Below are positions 5,922-12,125 of a stretch of 12,223 nucleotides of DNA, piece by piece. The translations under genes were made by a program, and so were the position numbers. The notes beneath the pieces were generated by a model that worked only from the letters and a program-made list of their open reading frames with translations, was not told the origin of the DNA and did no database searches. The stretch comes from an uncultured Oscillospiraceae bacterium (GTDB lineage: Bacteria; Bacillota; Clostridia; Oscillospirales; Oscillospiraceae). The stretch spans positions 1 to 12,223 of the forward strand of contig CAADUW010000240.1 in NCBI GenBank assembly GCA_900752285.1, in the 5' to 3' direction. Numbering within the stretch: position 1 is the stretch's first letter; each line of letters opens with the position of its first letter.

Positions 5922-5950
5922 ATTATAACTGGTTTCCGGCTGTTTGTCAA
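5922..5950 (-). promoter_or_regulatory. Perfect consensus promoter of tRNA-Leu
   Basis: On the minus strand TTGACA (5945-5950) and TATAAT (5922-5927) are both exact consensus with a 17-nt spacer, 12 nt upstream of the mature tRNA 5' end. The TGA inside the -35 box is also the stop codon (5947-5949) of the GIY-YIG gene. Confidence 0.93.
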
Positions 5951-6216
5951 CTGGTTTTTCCGGAAAGGGACCGGGAAATCAGCCGCTCCTTCTCCTCACG
6001 GGGCAGCGCCTTGACTTGAAGCTCCCGCTTCAAAGCCTCGGAGTGGGTATCGCAGCATTCCGTGTACAAAAGGGTCAGCGGAGTCCTCCCGCGGGTATAT
6101 TTTGCGCCCTTTCCGGATGCATGCGCCGCAAGGCGGTGCTGCACATCCGTTGTAATACCGGTGTACAGGCTCCCGTCTCCGCAGCGGAGAATATAAAGAT
6201 ACCATGTATGCTCCAC
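5947..6216 (-). CDS. GIY-YIG nuclease domain protein (UPF0213/YhbQ-YazA type)
   Basis: An 89-residue stand-alone GIY-YIG domain. The signature reads YLYIL (6-10) then YTGIT (18-22), followed by R28, H32, the KGAKYTRGR region (36-44) and the metal-binding Glu in the helix ALKRE (E65). Members such as bacterial YhbQ/YazA are small DNA-acting proteins, probably linked to repair, without a clear role. The start is GTG (6214-6216); GGGGAG lies 8 nt upstream inside the end of the membrane-protein gene, and only 1 nt separates the two genes, so they are translationally coupled. Starting at GTG gives the normal N-terminus immediately before the first strand. Its stop codon is part of the tRNA-Leu -35 box. 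Confidence 0.92.
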   Translation of the reverse strand: MEHTWYLYILRCGDGSLYTGITTDVQHRLAAHASGKGAKYTRGRTPLTLLYTECCDTHSEALKRELQVKALPREEKERLISRSLSGKTS

Positions 6217-6217
6217 G

Positions 6218-6727
6218 CTATTTTCTCCCCACCCATTTTCCGGAAGCCCGATGCAGGAGAGTATCCAGCAGGAAAAAGGTTACATTCCCCATCACCACCA
6301 AAGCCGCCAGCATCCAGACTCCCATTTCCCGGTATTCCTCCACCAGTGCTTGTACCCCCAGAATCTGAAGCAGCAGAAAATACATCACACCGATGCTTCC
6401 GTTAAACAGGAGCAGCTTATACACCCAGCTCAGCCGCCCCGTGATTTTGGGTCTGACGAGGGGATAATAGCCCAGAAATACAAACATGAGCGCAGCCTCC
6501 TTGTCCGGGCTCAGGAGCGCTCCCAGAAACGCCACCGCCCCGTACCATGCCCAGCCGATCCGGTTTCCGCAGGTCTGACGCACCGCTTCCAGAATCAGCG
6601 TACAGATCATGGGGCATACGTAGGTCATGACCGGGATCAGGGTTCCAAGAGACATGACCGCCACTGCCAGTGCCGCCAGAACACCGCCCAGCGCAATTTT
6701 TCCAGCGGGAGTTTTCTTTTCGTTCAT
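6218..6727 (-). CDS. Predicted integral membrane protein, possibly ECF S-component-like
   Basis: The ATG at 6725-6727 follows AAGGA at 7 nt and gives 169 residues; the open frame runs further upstream, but through the neighbouring divergent gene and with no start signal. About six hydrophobic segments are visible (roughly 10-32, 34-50, 57-73, 76-92, 101-124 and 135-157), with a basic N-terminus (MNEKKTPAGK). Six short helices and an N-terminal small-residue pattern (ALGGVLAALAVAVM) resemble substrate-binding S components of energy-coupling-factor transporters, but no ligand motif identifies a substrate and no ECF ATPase is nearby. This assignment is therefore tentative. It is the first gene of a tight unit with the GIY-YIG gene. 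I could not find a convincing promoter for it in the 100-bp divergent gap. Confidence 0.8.
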   Translation of the reverse strand: MNEKKTPAGKIALGGVLAALAVAVMSLGTLIPVMTYVCPMICTLILEAVRQTCGNRIGWAWYGAVAFLGALLSPDKEAALMFVFLGYYPLVRPKITGRLSWVYKLLLFNGSIGVMYFLLLQILGVQALVEEYREMGVWMLAALVVMGNVTFFLLDTLLHRASGKWVGRK

Positions 6728-6764
6728 GGTGTTTCCTTTCCGCACATTCCGGACAAAAATGGCA

Positions 6765-6793
6765 TTGACACTTTTTTCAATTTGAGCTATAGT
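6765..6793 (+). promoter_or_regulatory. Strong sigma-A promoter of the thioesterase operon
   Basis: TTGACA (6765-6770) is exact consensus, TATAGT (6788-6793) has one mismatch, and the spacer is 17 nt. It lies 34 nt upstream of the thioesterase ATG, which has GGAGG (6815-6819) at 8 nt. Confidence 0.85.
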
Positions 6794-6827
6794 GAAAGCA
6801 GGAAAACAGACTTTGGAGGATACCGCA

Positions 6828-7214
6828 ATGGAAATTTCCGTAGGCATGAAAGGGGAAGCATCCACGCTGGTAGAGCGGGAGGACACGGCGCTGGAGGTCG
6901 GTTCCGGCTCCCTGCTGGTATACGCCACGCCCTGTCTCGCCGCCCTGATGGAGGGCGCTGCCTGTTCCGCCATTGAAGCCGCTCTGTCAGAGGACACCAC
7001 CACCGTAGGAACCGAGCTGAATCTTCGCCACACCGCCGCAACCCCTGTCGGTCTGGAGGTTCGGGCGGAAGCGGAGGTGACCCAGGTTGACGGCAAGGTC
7101 ATTCGCTTTGCCATCCGTGCCTTTGACGAAAAAGGCGAGATTGGCTCCGCCGAGCACACCCGGGTTCTGGTACACAGCCAGCGTTTTCTGGACAAAGCAT
7201 ATCAAAAGCTGTAA
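6828..7214 (+). CDS. Hotdog-fold acyl-CoA thioesterase, FlK-like
   Basis: A 128-residue single hotdog domain. The start ATG 6828 is fixed by GGAGG at 8 nt and by the promoter, which excludes the in-frame upstream extension. It resembles fluoroacetyl-CoA thioesterase FlK: Y32-A-T34-P, E42 in MEGAA and H68 in LRHTAATP reproduce FlK's catalytic Thr42, Glu50 and His76 with identical spacing (8 and 26 residues). The GTELNLRHTA.TPVG strand is the hotdog core seen across this group. FlK hydrolyses fluoroacetyl-CoA; relatives in anaerobes without fluoroacetate must use other acyl-CoAs, so the substrate is open. The next gene, 12 nt downstream, is an unknown protein likely made from the same mRNA. Confidence 0.87.
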   Translation: MEISVGMKGEASTLVEREDTALEVGSGSLLVYATPCLAALMEGAACSAIEAALSEDTTTVGTELNLRHTAATPVGLEVRAEAEVTQVDGKVIRFAIRAFDEKGEIGSAEHTRVLVHSQRFLDKAYQKL

Positions 7215-7226
7215 GGAGGCTTACTT

Positions 7227-7568
7227 ATGGAAGACTGCACGGTAATGGAAGACTACACTCTGATGATTCAAAGCGCGTTTGCCATGGGCAGCGTCCGGGA
7301 CGCGGAAGCGCTCTTCACCCGCTGCATCGAGAACGCCTTTCCTACCTTCCACTTCCGCAGACTGGAGCTGATCCGGTTTGTGCGAGGTGAAGAGTTCATG
7401 GAAGGCAGAAGCTGGAACCATGTTTTTGAGATCCGCAAGGGAGAATACAAGGGCTCTCCCGTATGGGAGGTCACCAGTCACCGGGTCACCATGGGCAAAA
7501 CGCCGGACCGCCATGTCTATCTGGACTATACCAGTCTTGCCTTCGTCGATTACATGCCGGAAGGCTGA
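7227..7568 (+). CDS. Conserved-looking protein of unknown function
   Basis: A 113-residue soluble protein with no family I recognise. ATG 7227 has AAGGAGG at 8 nt and lies 12 nt after the thioesterase stop, so it is probably in the same operon. An internal ATG at 7245 is possible but has no binding site. The protein appears to have an N-terminal helix (SAFAMGSVRDAEALFTRCIE), then alternating strands with paired aromatic and basic residues (FHFRRLELIRFVRG, WNHVFEIRKGEY, VWEVTSHRVTMG, HVYLDYTSLAFVDY). No signal peptide, membrane segment, cysteine pair or catalytic motif stands out. Codon and base use match the neighbours. Its job may relate to the thioesterase beside it, but nothing in the sequence proves that. 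Confidence 0.8.
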   Translation: MEDCTVMEDYTLMIQSAFAMGSVRDAEALFTRCIENAFPTFHFRRLELIRFVRGEEFMEGRSWNHVFEIRKGEYKGSPVWEVTSHRVTMGKTPDRHVYLDYTSLAFVDYMPEG

Positions 7569-7571
7569 CCG

Positions 7572-7595
7572 GAACGGACGGCTTTTCAGCCGTTC
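7572..7595. terminator. Weak hairpin at convergent gene ends
   Basis: ACGGCT (7578-7583) pairs with AGCCGT (7588-7593) around a TTTC loop, or alternatively GAACGG (7572-7577) with CCGTTC (7590-7595). It lies between two convergent stop codons and overlaps the stop of the HD-domain gene. There is no U-tract on either strand, so termination here is doubtful. Confidence 0.3.
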
Positions 7596-8167
7596 ATTTC
7601 CGCGTTGATTTTGTCCTCGCAGCTCCGCATGGCGAGGATGGTTCTTTCCAGAAGCTCATCCATCGTCCAACCCAGATTTTCCGCACCCTGCCGGATCACA
7701 TCCCGGGAACAGCCCGCGGCAAACTTCTTGTCCTTGAACTTCTTTTTCAGGCTGGAAAGCTCCATATCCTGCACACTGTGAGACGGACGCATTCTCGCTG
7801 CCGCGCCGATCAGTCCCGTAAGCTCATCCACCGCAAACAGCACCTTTTCCATTTCGTGCTCCGGCTTTACATCCGTGCAGATTCCGTAGCCGTGGGAGCA
7901 CACCGCATGCACCAGTTCCGGTTCCGCGCCGATTTCCGCCAGCAGTTCCGGTGCTTTTTTGCAGTGCTGCTCGGGATACTTTTCAAAATCCACATCGTGG
8001 AGCAGGCCGCACAGGCTCCAGAATCCGGTGCTGTCGCCATAGCCCAGCTCCCGGGCGAAATAATCCATCACGCCCTCTACGGTCAATGCGTGCCGGATGT
8101 GAAAGGGTTCCTGATTGTACTTGTGGAGCAGGTCAAGGGCCTGCTGTCTGGTAACCGCTGTGTGCAT
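7586..8167 (-). CDS. HD-domain phosphohydrolase family protein
   Basis: A 193-residue HD-domain protein. The metal-binding set is visible in order: H26 (HIRHALTVE), H57-D58 (GLLHDVDFEKYP), H92 (CSHGYG) and D114 (FAVDELTG). HD proteins are metal-dependent phosphohydrolases, often acting on nucleotides or cyclic dinucleotides; the substrate of this one is unknown. The conserved tail ARMRPSHSVQDMELSSLKKK and FKDKKFAAG occurs in clostridial relatives as I remember them. The start ATG 8165-8167 has AAAGGAG at 8 nt; the in-frame upstream ATG at 8227 would run through the promoter and is rejected. A perfect promoter lies upstream. The gene ends convergently with the 7227-7568 gene and is divergent from the 8250 gene. 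Confidence 0.9.
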   Translation of the reverse strand: MHTAVTRQQALDLLHKYNQEPFHIRHALTVEGVMDYFARELGYGDSTGFWSLCGLLHDVDFEKYPEQHCKKAPELLAEIGAEPELVHAVCSHGYGICTDVKPEHEMEKVLFAVDELTGLIGAAARMRPSHSVQDMELSSLKKKFKDKKFAAGCSRDVIRQGAENLGWTMDELLERTILAMRSCEDKINAEMNG

Positions 8168-8198
8168 GGTTCTTTCTCCTTTGGAAATGATTTTCCTT

Positions 8199-8236
8199 AT
8201 TATAAGTTTCTCTTTCTTTTCTGTCAAGCAATGACA
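8199..8236 (-). promoter_or_regulatory. Perfect consensus promoter of the HD-domain gene, with inverted repeat
   Basis: On the minus strand TTGACA (8222-8227) and TATAAT (8199-8204) are exact consensus with a 17-nt spacer, 31 nt upstream of the start codon. An inverted repeat, TGTCA (8222-8226) and TGACA (8232-8236) with a 5-nt centre, overlaps the -35 box and ends where the ribosome binding site of the divergent gene begins, so it could be an operator affecting both. Confidence 0.88.
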
Positions 8237-8252
8237 GGAGGTGATTTTCCTG
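8236..8252 (+). promoter_or_regulatory. Ribosome binding site that selects a CTG start
   Basis: AGGAGGTGA (8236-8244) is complementary to the 16S anti-Shine-Dalgarno over nine bases. The only start-like codon at standard distance in frame is CTG at 8250-8252. Confidence 0.75.
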
Positions 8253-9356
8253 ACTACCGTATTGGATTACCTTACCTGGCGGGGAGATCTGTCCTTTGTA
8301 CAGGACCCGCTCAATCAGGTAGACGCGCTGGTTTTCTCCGCACTGGTCTATCTGAAATTCGGACCCCGGGTCACAGAGGGGACTGAAGATCTGACGCTCC
8401 GGGAAGCGGCAGAGGAATTTTTCGCTCTGCCGGACTATGAAAACCGGGCGCGAGCCAAAAATGATCTGATGCTTCTGCGTGCCGCAGCGGACTCTCATCG
8501 GTTTGGCGGCTGCAAACTAACCATGTTCCGGCAGGAGTTTATTCCGGAGGAGGATACTCAGTTTGCCGCCGTGACCTTTTTGCTGGACGACGGGAGCCTG
8601 ATGATTGCTTTCCGTGGCACCGACAACACACTGGTGGGTTGGAAGGAAGATTTCAGCATGAGCTTCCGGCAGGTCATCCCCGCTCAGCTGCTGTCCCTGA
8701 ACTACACCCACGATGTCTGGTCGGCCCACACCTGCCCCATGTATCTGTGCGGCCACTCCAAAGGCGGAAATCTGGCGGTTTTTGCCGCTGCCAGAAGCTC
8801 GCCCATGGTGCAGAGCTGGATCCGGGGCGTTTACAACAATGACGGTCCCGGTTTCTCCGAATACATGATCGGCGACCCGGGCTACACGTCCATGGTTCCC
8901 AGGATCCGCACCTTTGTTCCCCAGTCCTCCATCATCGGCATGATCATGGAACACGAGGAGCCCTATACCATTATCCGAAGCGACCAGATCGGCATCATGC
9001 AGCACGACCTGTTTTCCTGGGAGGTGGTTGGCAGGGACTTTGTTCCCATGGAAGAAATCACCGCCGATTCCCGCTTTCTGAACCGGACCATCCGGAACTG
9101 GCTGGACGGCATGGATCTGCAGGAAAGAAGCCACATGGTAGATGTGCTGTTTGATTTTCTGTCCACAGGCGACATTACCACGGCTTCCGATGTTTTCCAG
9201 TTCAAGAGCCTGCTGACCTATCTGAAAACACTGGAAACCGATGAAGAATCCCGGAAAAACATATCGGCTATCTTTGGAGATTTGCTAAGTGCCGCCAGAA
9301 AAGCAAGGCAGGAAATGTCCGCCAAGTCCCTCCCCCCTGCCCCGCAGGGCAAATAA
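8250..9356 (+). CDS. DUF2974/Mbeg1-like alpha/beta hydrolase, probable CTG start
   Basis: A 368-residue alpha/beta hydrolase of the lipase-like DUF2974 (Mbeg1-like) group, common in Clostridia; the natural substrate is unknown. The nucleophile elbow is GHSKGG (Ser about 170) and the oxyanion strand is IAFRGTD (about 119-125), as in class-3-type lipases. The N-terminus (TTVLDYLTWRGDLSF then PLNQVDALVFS) is the family's characteristic leader. No signal peptide is present. AGGAGGTGA (8236-8244) is a near-perfect Shine-Dalgarno; exactly 8 nt after AGGAGG comes CTG (8250-8252), which places Met directly before the conserved TTVLDY. The in-frame GTG at 8241 overlaps the binding site and is unlikely; TTG at 8262 would cut into the leader. 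No separate plus-strand promoter is convincing. It ends at a strong bidirectional terminator. Confidence 0.88.
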   Translation: MTTVLDYLTWRGDLSFVQDPLNQVDALVFSALVYLKFGPRVTEGTEDLTLREAAEEFFALPDYENRARAKNDLMLLRAAADSHRFGGCKLTMFRQEFIPEEDTQFAAVTFLLDDGSLMIAFRGTDNTLVGWKEDFSMSFRQVIPAQLLSLNYTHDVWSAHTCPMYLCGHSKGGNLAVFAAARSSPMVQSWIRGVYNNDGPGFSEYMIGDPGYTSMVPRIRTFVPQSSIIGMIMEHEEPYTIIRSDQIGIMQHDLFSWEVVGRDFVPMEEITADSRFLNRTIRNWLDGMDLQERSHMVDVLFDFLSTGDITTASDVFQFKSLLTYLKTLETDEESRKNISAIFGDLLSAARKARQEMSAKSLPPAPQGK

Positions 9357-9395
9357 CCAAAATGCGGGAACATCCGCAAAACGCTTCTGTTCCTT

Positions 9396-9438
9396 ATGAA
9401 AAGCGGCACGCTCCTCAACAGAGCGTGCCGCTTTTCAT
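9396..9438. terminator. Bidirectional terminator between convergent genes
   Basis: A perfect 18-bp stem (9396-9413 with 9421-9438) with a 7-nt loop. The outer stem provides TTTT on the 3' side on both strands. It serves the hydrolase gene on the plus strand and kdgK on the minus strand, whose stop codon is only 6 nt away. Confidence 0.9.
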
Positions 9439-9444
9439 GTACTT

Positions 9445-10473
9445 TTACCGCTGGATTCTTCCGGAGCCGTCACCGCCTGCCAGCTTTTCCACCTCGGGAA
9501 CAGTGACCATGTTGTAGTCGCCCTCGATGGAATGCTTCAGCGCGGAAGCAGCCACGGCAAACTCCACAGCCGCCTGGGTGCTCTTGCCGTTCAGCAGGGA
9601 GTAGATCAGTCCGCCGCCGAAGCTGTCGCCGCCGCCCACACGGTCAATGATATGCAGATCGTACTTCTTGGAGAAGCAGTAGGTATCCTCGGCAACGTTA
9701 TAAAGCATAGCGCTCCAGCCGTTATCAAAGGCAGAGTGGCTTTCACGCAACGTGATGGCCACCATTTCAAAGCCGAACTTGTCCGCCAACTGCCTTGCAA
9801 CGGACTTGTAGCCCTCCCGGTTCAGATTGCCGCCGTAAATATCGGTCGCAGCGGCCTCAATGCCAAACACATCCTTGGCATCCTCCTCATTGGAGATGCA
9901 CACGTCCACATACTGGCACAGCTCCGTCATAGCTGCCCGCGCCTGCTCCCGGGTCCACAGCTTGCCCCGATAGTTCAGATCGCAGGAAATTTTGCAGCCG
10001 TGCGCCTTGGCGGCGATGCATGCTTCCTTGCACATCTGCACAAGATTCGGTCCCAATGCAGGGGTAATGCCGGTGAAGTGGAACCAATCGGCGCCTTCAA
10101 AAATCTTGTCCCAGTCAAAGTCGGCAGGCACTGCCTCCTGAATTGCGGAATGGGCACGGTCATAAATGCACACACTGCCCCGCTGAGAAGCACCCTTCTC
10201 GTTGTAGTAAATGCCGACCCGGTCGCCGCCCCGAACGATCAGGGAGGTGTCCACACCGTAGCGGCGCAGAGAATTGACCGCGGCCTGACCGATCGCATGG
10301 GCAGGAAGCTTGGTCACATAGGCCGCATCTACGCCGTAGTTTGCCAGAGACACGGCAACGTTCGCCTCGCCGCCGCCGAAGGTAAACTCCACATGGTCGC
10401 ACTGGACAAACCGCTCGTAGTTATAGGGCTGGAGCCGCAGCATCAGCTCACCGAAGGTAACAACTCTGCTCAT
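9445..10473 (-). CDS. kdgK: 2-dehydro-3-deoxygluconokinase (PfkB-family sugar kinase)
   Basis: A 342-residue PfkB/ribokinase-fold kinase that phosphorylates 2-keto-3-deoxygluconate (KDG) to KDPG. Visible signatures: sugar-binding N-terminal FGGGEANVAVSLANYG (32-47), YDRAHSA (104-110) typical of KDG kinases, and the ATP/anion-hole motif DRVGGGDSFGGG (277-288) with catalytic base D283. The start ATG 10471-10473 overlaps the eda stop as ATGA, with AAGGAGG inside the end of eda; the upstream in-frame ATG at 10566 lies deep within eda and is rejected. The adjoining aldolase that cleaves its product makes the KDG assignment strong, although PfkB kinases are easily misassigned from sequence alone. 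Terminator at 9396-9438. Confidence 0.92.
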   Translation of the reverse strand: MSRVVTFGELMLRLQPYNYERFVQCDHVEFTFGGGEANVAVSLANYGVDAAYVTKLPAHAIGQAAVNSLRRYGVDTSLIVRGGDRVGIYYNEKGASQRGSVCIYDRAHSAIQEAVPADFDWDKIFEGADWFHFTGITPALGPNLVQMCKEACIAAKAHGCKISCDLNYRGKLWTREQARAAMTELCQYVDVCISNEEDAKDVFGIEAAATDIYGGNLNREGYKSVARQLADKFGFEMVAITLRESHSAFDNGWSAMLYNVAEDTYCFSKKYDLHIIDRVGGGDSFGGGLIYSLLNGKSTQAAVEFAVAASALKHSIEGDYNMVTVPEVEKLAGGDGSGRIQR

Positions 10474-11114
10474 TTTGCTCTTGCCTCCTTCACGATCTCC
10501 ACGCTCTTGCGGCACAGGTCGGTGATCTCTTCCCACGCGCCAGCCTGAATCAGCTTGTCGGGGCACATGTAGCTGCCGCCGCAGGCCGCAACGATGGGGC
10601 TCGCCGCATACTCGGGAAGATTCTTCAGATTCACACCGCCGGTGGGCATGACCTTGAACATGGGGAACGGTGCGGACATGGCTTTGATCTTGGCAAGGCC
10701 GCCGGACTGCTCGGCAGGAAAGAACTTGAGCACTTCCAGACCCAGCTTGTAAGCGGCGTGATAATCGGTAGGGGTCGTGCAGCCGGGGAAACAGACAATG
10801 CCCTTCTCCTGGCAGTACTTCACAAGCTCCACGTCAAGTCCGGGAGTCACCACAAACATACCGCCGGCGGCAATGGTTCTGTCCACCTGCTCAGTGGTCA
10901 GCACGGTACCGGCACCAACCAGCATCTCCGGGTGGCGTGCACGCATGATCCGGATGGCTTCATCCGCACCCGCGGCACGGAACGTAACCTCCGCAATGGG
11001 AACACCACCGGCACACAGGGCATCAGAAAGGGGTGCCGCATCACGCTGGGGATCGGTCAGCTTAATGACAGGCACTACGCCGACTTCGCTGATCTTTTTC
11101 TGGATATTATTCAT
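10470..11114 (-). CDS. eda: 2-dehydro-3-deoxyphosphogluconate (KDPG) aldolase
   Basis: A 214-residue class I aldolase cleaving KDPG to pyruvate and glyceraldehyde 3-phosphate; it may also cleave 4-hydroxy-2-oxoglutarate as E. coli Eda does. Active-site residues align with the E. coli enzyme at a constant offset of three: E42 (AEVTFR), R46, T70 (GAGTVLT) and the Schiff-base lysine K130 (LKFFPAE). PGCTTPTD (110-117) and MPTGGVNLKN, the phosphate-binding part, are also present. The start ATG 11112-11114 has GGGAGG at 9 nt; the in-frame extension to 11159 has no binding site. It is the first gene of an operon with kdgK, coupled by a 4-nt overlap. No edd, uronate isomerase or kduI/kduD is in the window, so the source of KDG (uronates, pectin, gluconate) is not shown. 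Confidence 0.95.
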   Translation of the reverse strand: MNNIQKKISEVGVVPVIKLTDPQRDAAPLSDALCAGGVPIAEVTFRAAGADEAIRIMRARHPEMLVGAGTVLTTEQVDRTIAAGGMFVVTPGLDVELVKYCQEKGIVCFPGCTTPTDYHAAYKLGLEVLKFFPAEQSGGLAKIKAMSAPFPMFKVMPTGGVNLKNLPEYAASPIVAACGGSYMCPDKLIQAGAWEEITDLCRKSVEIVKEARAK

Positions 11115-11167
11115 AAAACGTATCCTCCCTCGTATTCTGGCCATCTGAAAACAGCCCATTTGCTTTC

Positions 11168-11195
11168 ATTATAGCGTTTTTGCGGGAAAAATCAA
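11168..11195 (-). promoter_or_regulatory. Promoter of the eda-kdgK operon
   Basis: On the minus strand TTGATT (11190-11195) and a perfect TATAAT (11168-11173) are separated by 16 nt, 53 nt upstream of the eda start. No obvious terminator lies between this promoter and the udp stop, so udp transcripts may also read into eda. Confidence 0.75.
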
Positions 11196-11235
11196 TCTTT
11201 CCCATACGACTATCCCGGACATGAATATGTACAAT

Positions 11236-12012
11236 TCAGACTTTTTTCTTTTCCCGGTCGGACAGAATCATTCGCTTCATGGCTTCGATTCCCACCCGAA
11301 TCGCGCCGGAAGTATCCTCCGTCATGGGCATGGCAAGTCCCGCCTTTTCCCGCTCCTGATTCCACACCACGTGGAAGCAGCTGCCGCAGCGGACCCCTCG
11401 GGCCGCCGCCACCACAAAGAGGGCCGCAGACTCCATTTCACTGGCTTTGACTCCCAGACGCTTCCAGCTCTCCCACTTTTGCAGCAGGTCATAGTACACC
11501 GGGGACTTTTCCGGGCTGTGCTGCCCGTAGAAGGAATCCTTGCACTGGACGACTCCGGTATGGGTACGGAAGCCCAGTTCCTCGGAGGCAGCTTTCAGGG
11601 CAGAAGCAATTTCGAAGTCCGCAACGGCCGGGAATTCCAGCGGTGCATATTCCAAAGACGTATGCTCAAACCGAATCGCGCCGGTGGCCACCACCACATC
11701 TCCCGGCATCACATCCAGAGCAATGCCGCCGCAGGTGCCGACCCGGATAAAGGTATCCGCGCCGATATTGGCAAGCTCCTCCATGGCGATGGATGCGGAG
11801 GGGCCGCCAATGCCCGTTGAGCAGACGCTGACCTTCTCCCCCAGCAGCTCTCCGGTATAGATATTGTATTCCCGGTTCTGCGTCACATGGACGGGATGAT
11901 CGAACCATTTCGCGATTGTCTCACATCTGCCGGGGTCTCCGGGGAGGAACACATATCTGCCCACATCTCCCTCCACACAGTGAATGTGATACTGCATACC
12001 GATGTCCTGCAT
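11236..12012 (-). CDS. udp: Uridine phosphorylase
   Basis: A 258-residue member of the PNP/UDP phosphorylase family (phosphorolysis of uridine to uracil and ribose 1-phosphate; pyrimidine salvage, cytosolic). Visible motifs: phosphate-binding PGDPGR (24-29), the family signature [16 protein letters not shown] (65-80), VGTCGG (91-96), [11 protein letters not shown] (158-168) and the ribose-binding ASEMES (190-195, with E193, M194 and E195). The Gln/Arg-type uracil recognition segment is less clear, so another nucleoside phosphorylase specificity is possible. ATG 12010-12012 has AAAGGAG at 7 nt; a second in-frame ATG 15 nt downstream (M6) is possible. It has its own promoter and is followed by the eda-kdgK operon without a visible terminator, but no functional link is evident. 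Confidence 0.92.
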   Translation of the reverse strand: MQDIGMQYHIHCVEGDVGRYVFLPGDPGRCETIAKWFDHPVHVTQNREYNIYTGELLGEKVSVCSTGIGGPSASIAMEELANIGADTFIRVGTCGGIALDVMPGDVVVATGAIRFEHTSLEYAPLEFPAVADFEIASALKAASEELGFRTHTGVVQCKDSFYGQHSPEKSPVYYDLLQKWESWKRLGVKASEMESAALFVVAAARGVRCGSCFHVVWNQEREKAGLAMPMTEDTSGAIRVGIEAMKRMILSDREKKKV

Positions 12013-12044
12013 ACAATCACTCCTTTTGTAGAAATTATATGAAA

Positions 12045-12073
12045 ATTATAGCATAGTTCTCCGGTTCTTGCAA
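12045..12073 (-). promoter_or_regulatory. Promoter of udp (extended -10)
   Basis: On the minus strand TTGCAA (12068-12073), 17-nt spacer, then TGC-TATAAT (TATAAT at 12045-12050), an extended -10 promoter 32 nt upstream of the start codon. A second TATAAT-like sequence lies 5 nt downstream. No recognisable regulator site is seen between here and the end repeat. Confidence 0.85.
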
Positions 12074-12125
12074 GCAGATTTGCAGTATGCCGCAGGCAGG
12101 GAAGCACGTGCGCCATGCCGTAAAT

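Noticed and set aside
6728..7195. N-terminal extension of the membrane-protein frame up to 7195
   Set aside because: It lies antisense to the thioesterase gene and is Arg/Ser/Thr-rich without a binding site; the ATG at 6727 has AAGGA and begins a normal membrane-protein N-terminus.
9532..10548. 338-codon plus-strand open frame opposite kdgK
   Set aside because: Shadow of kdgK; no motif or ribosome binding site.
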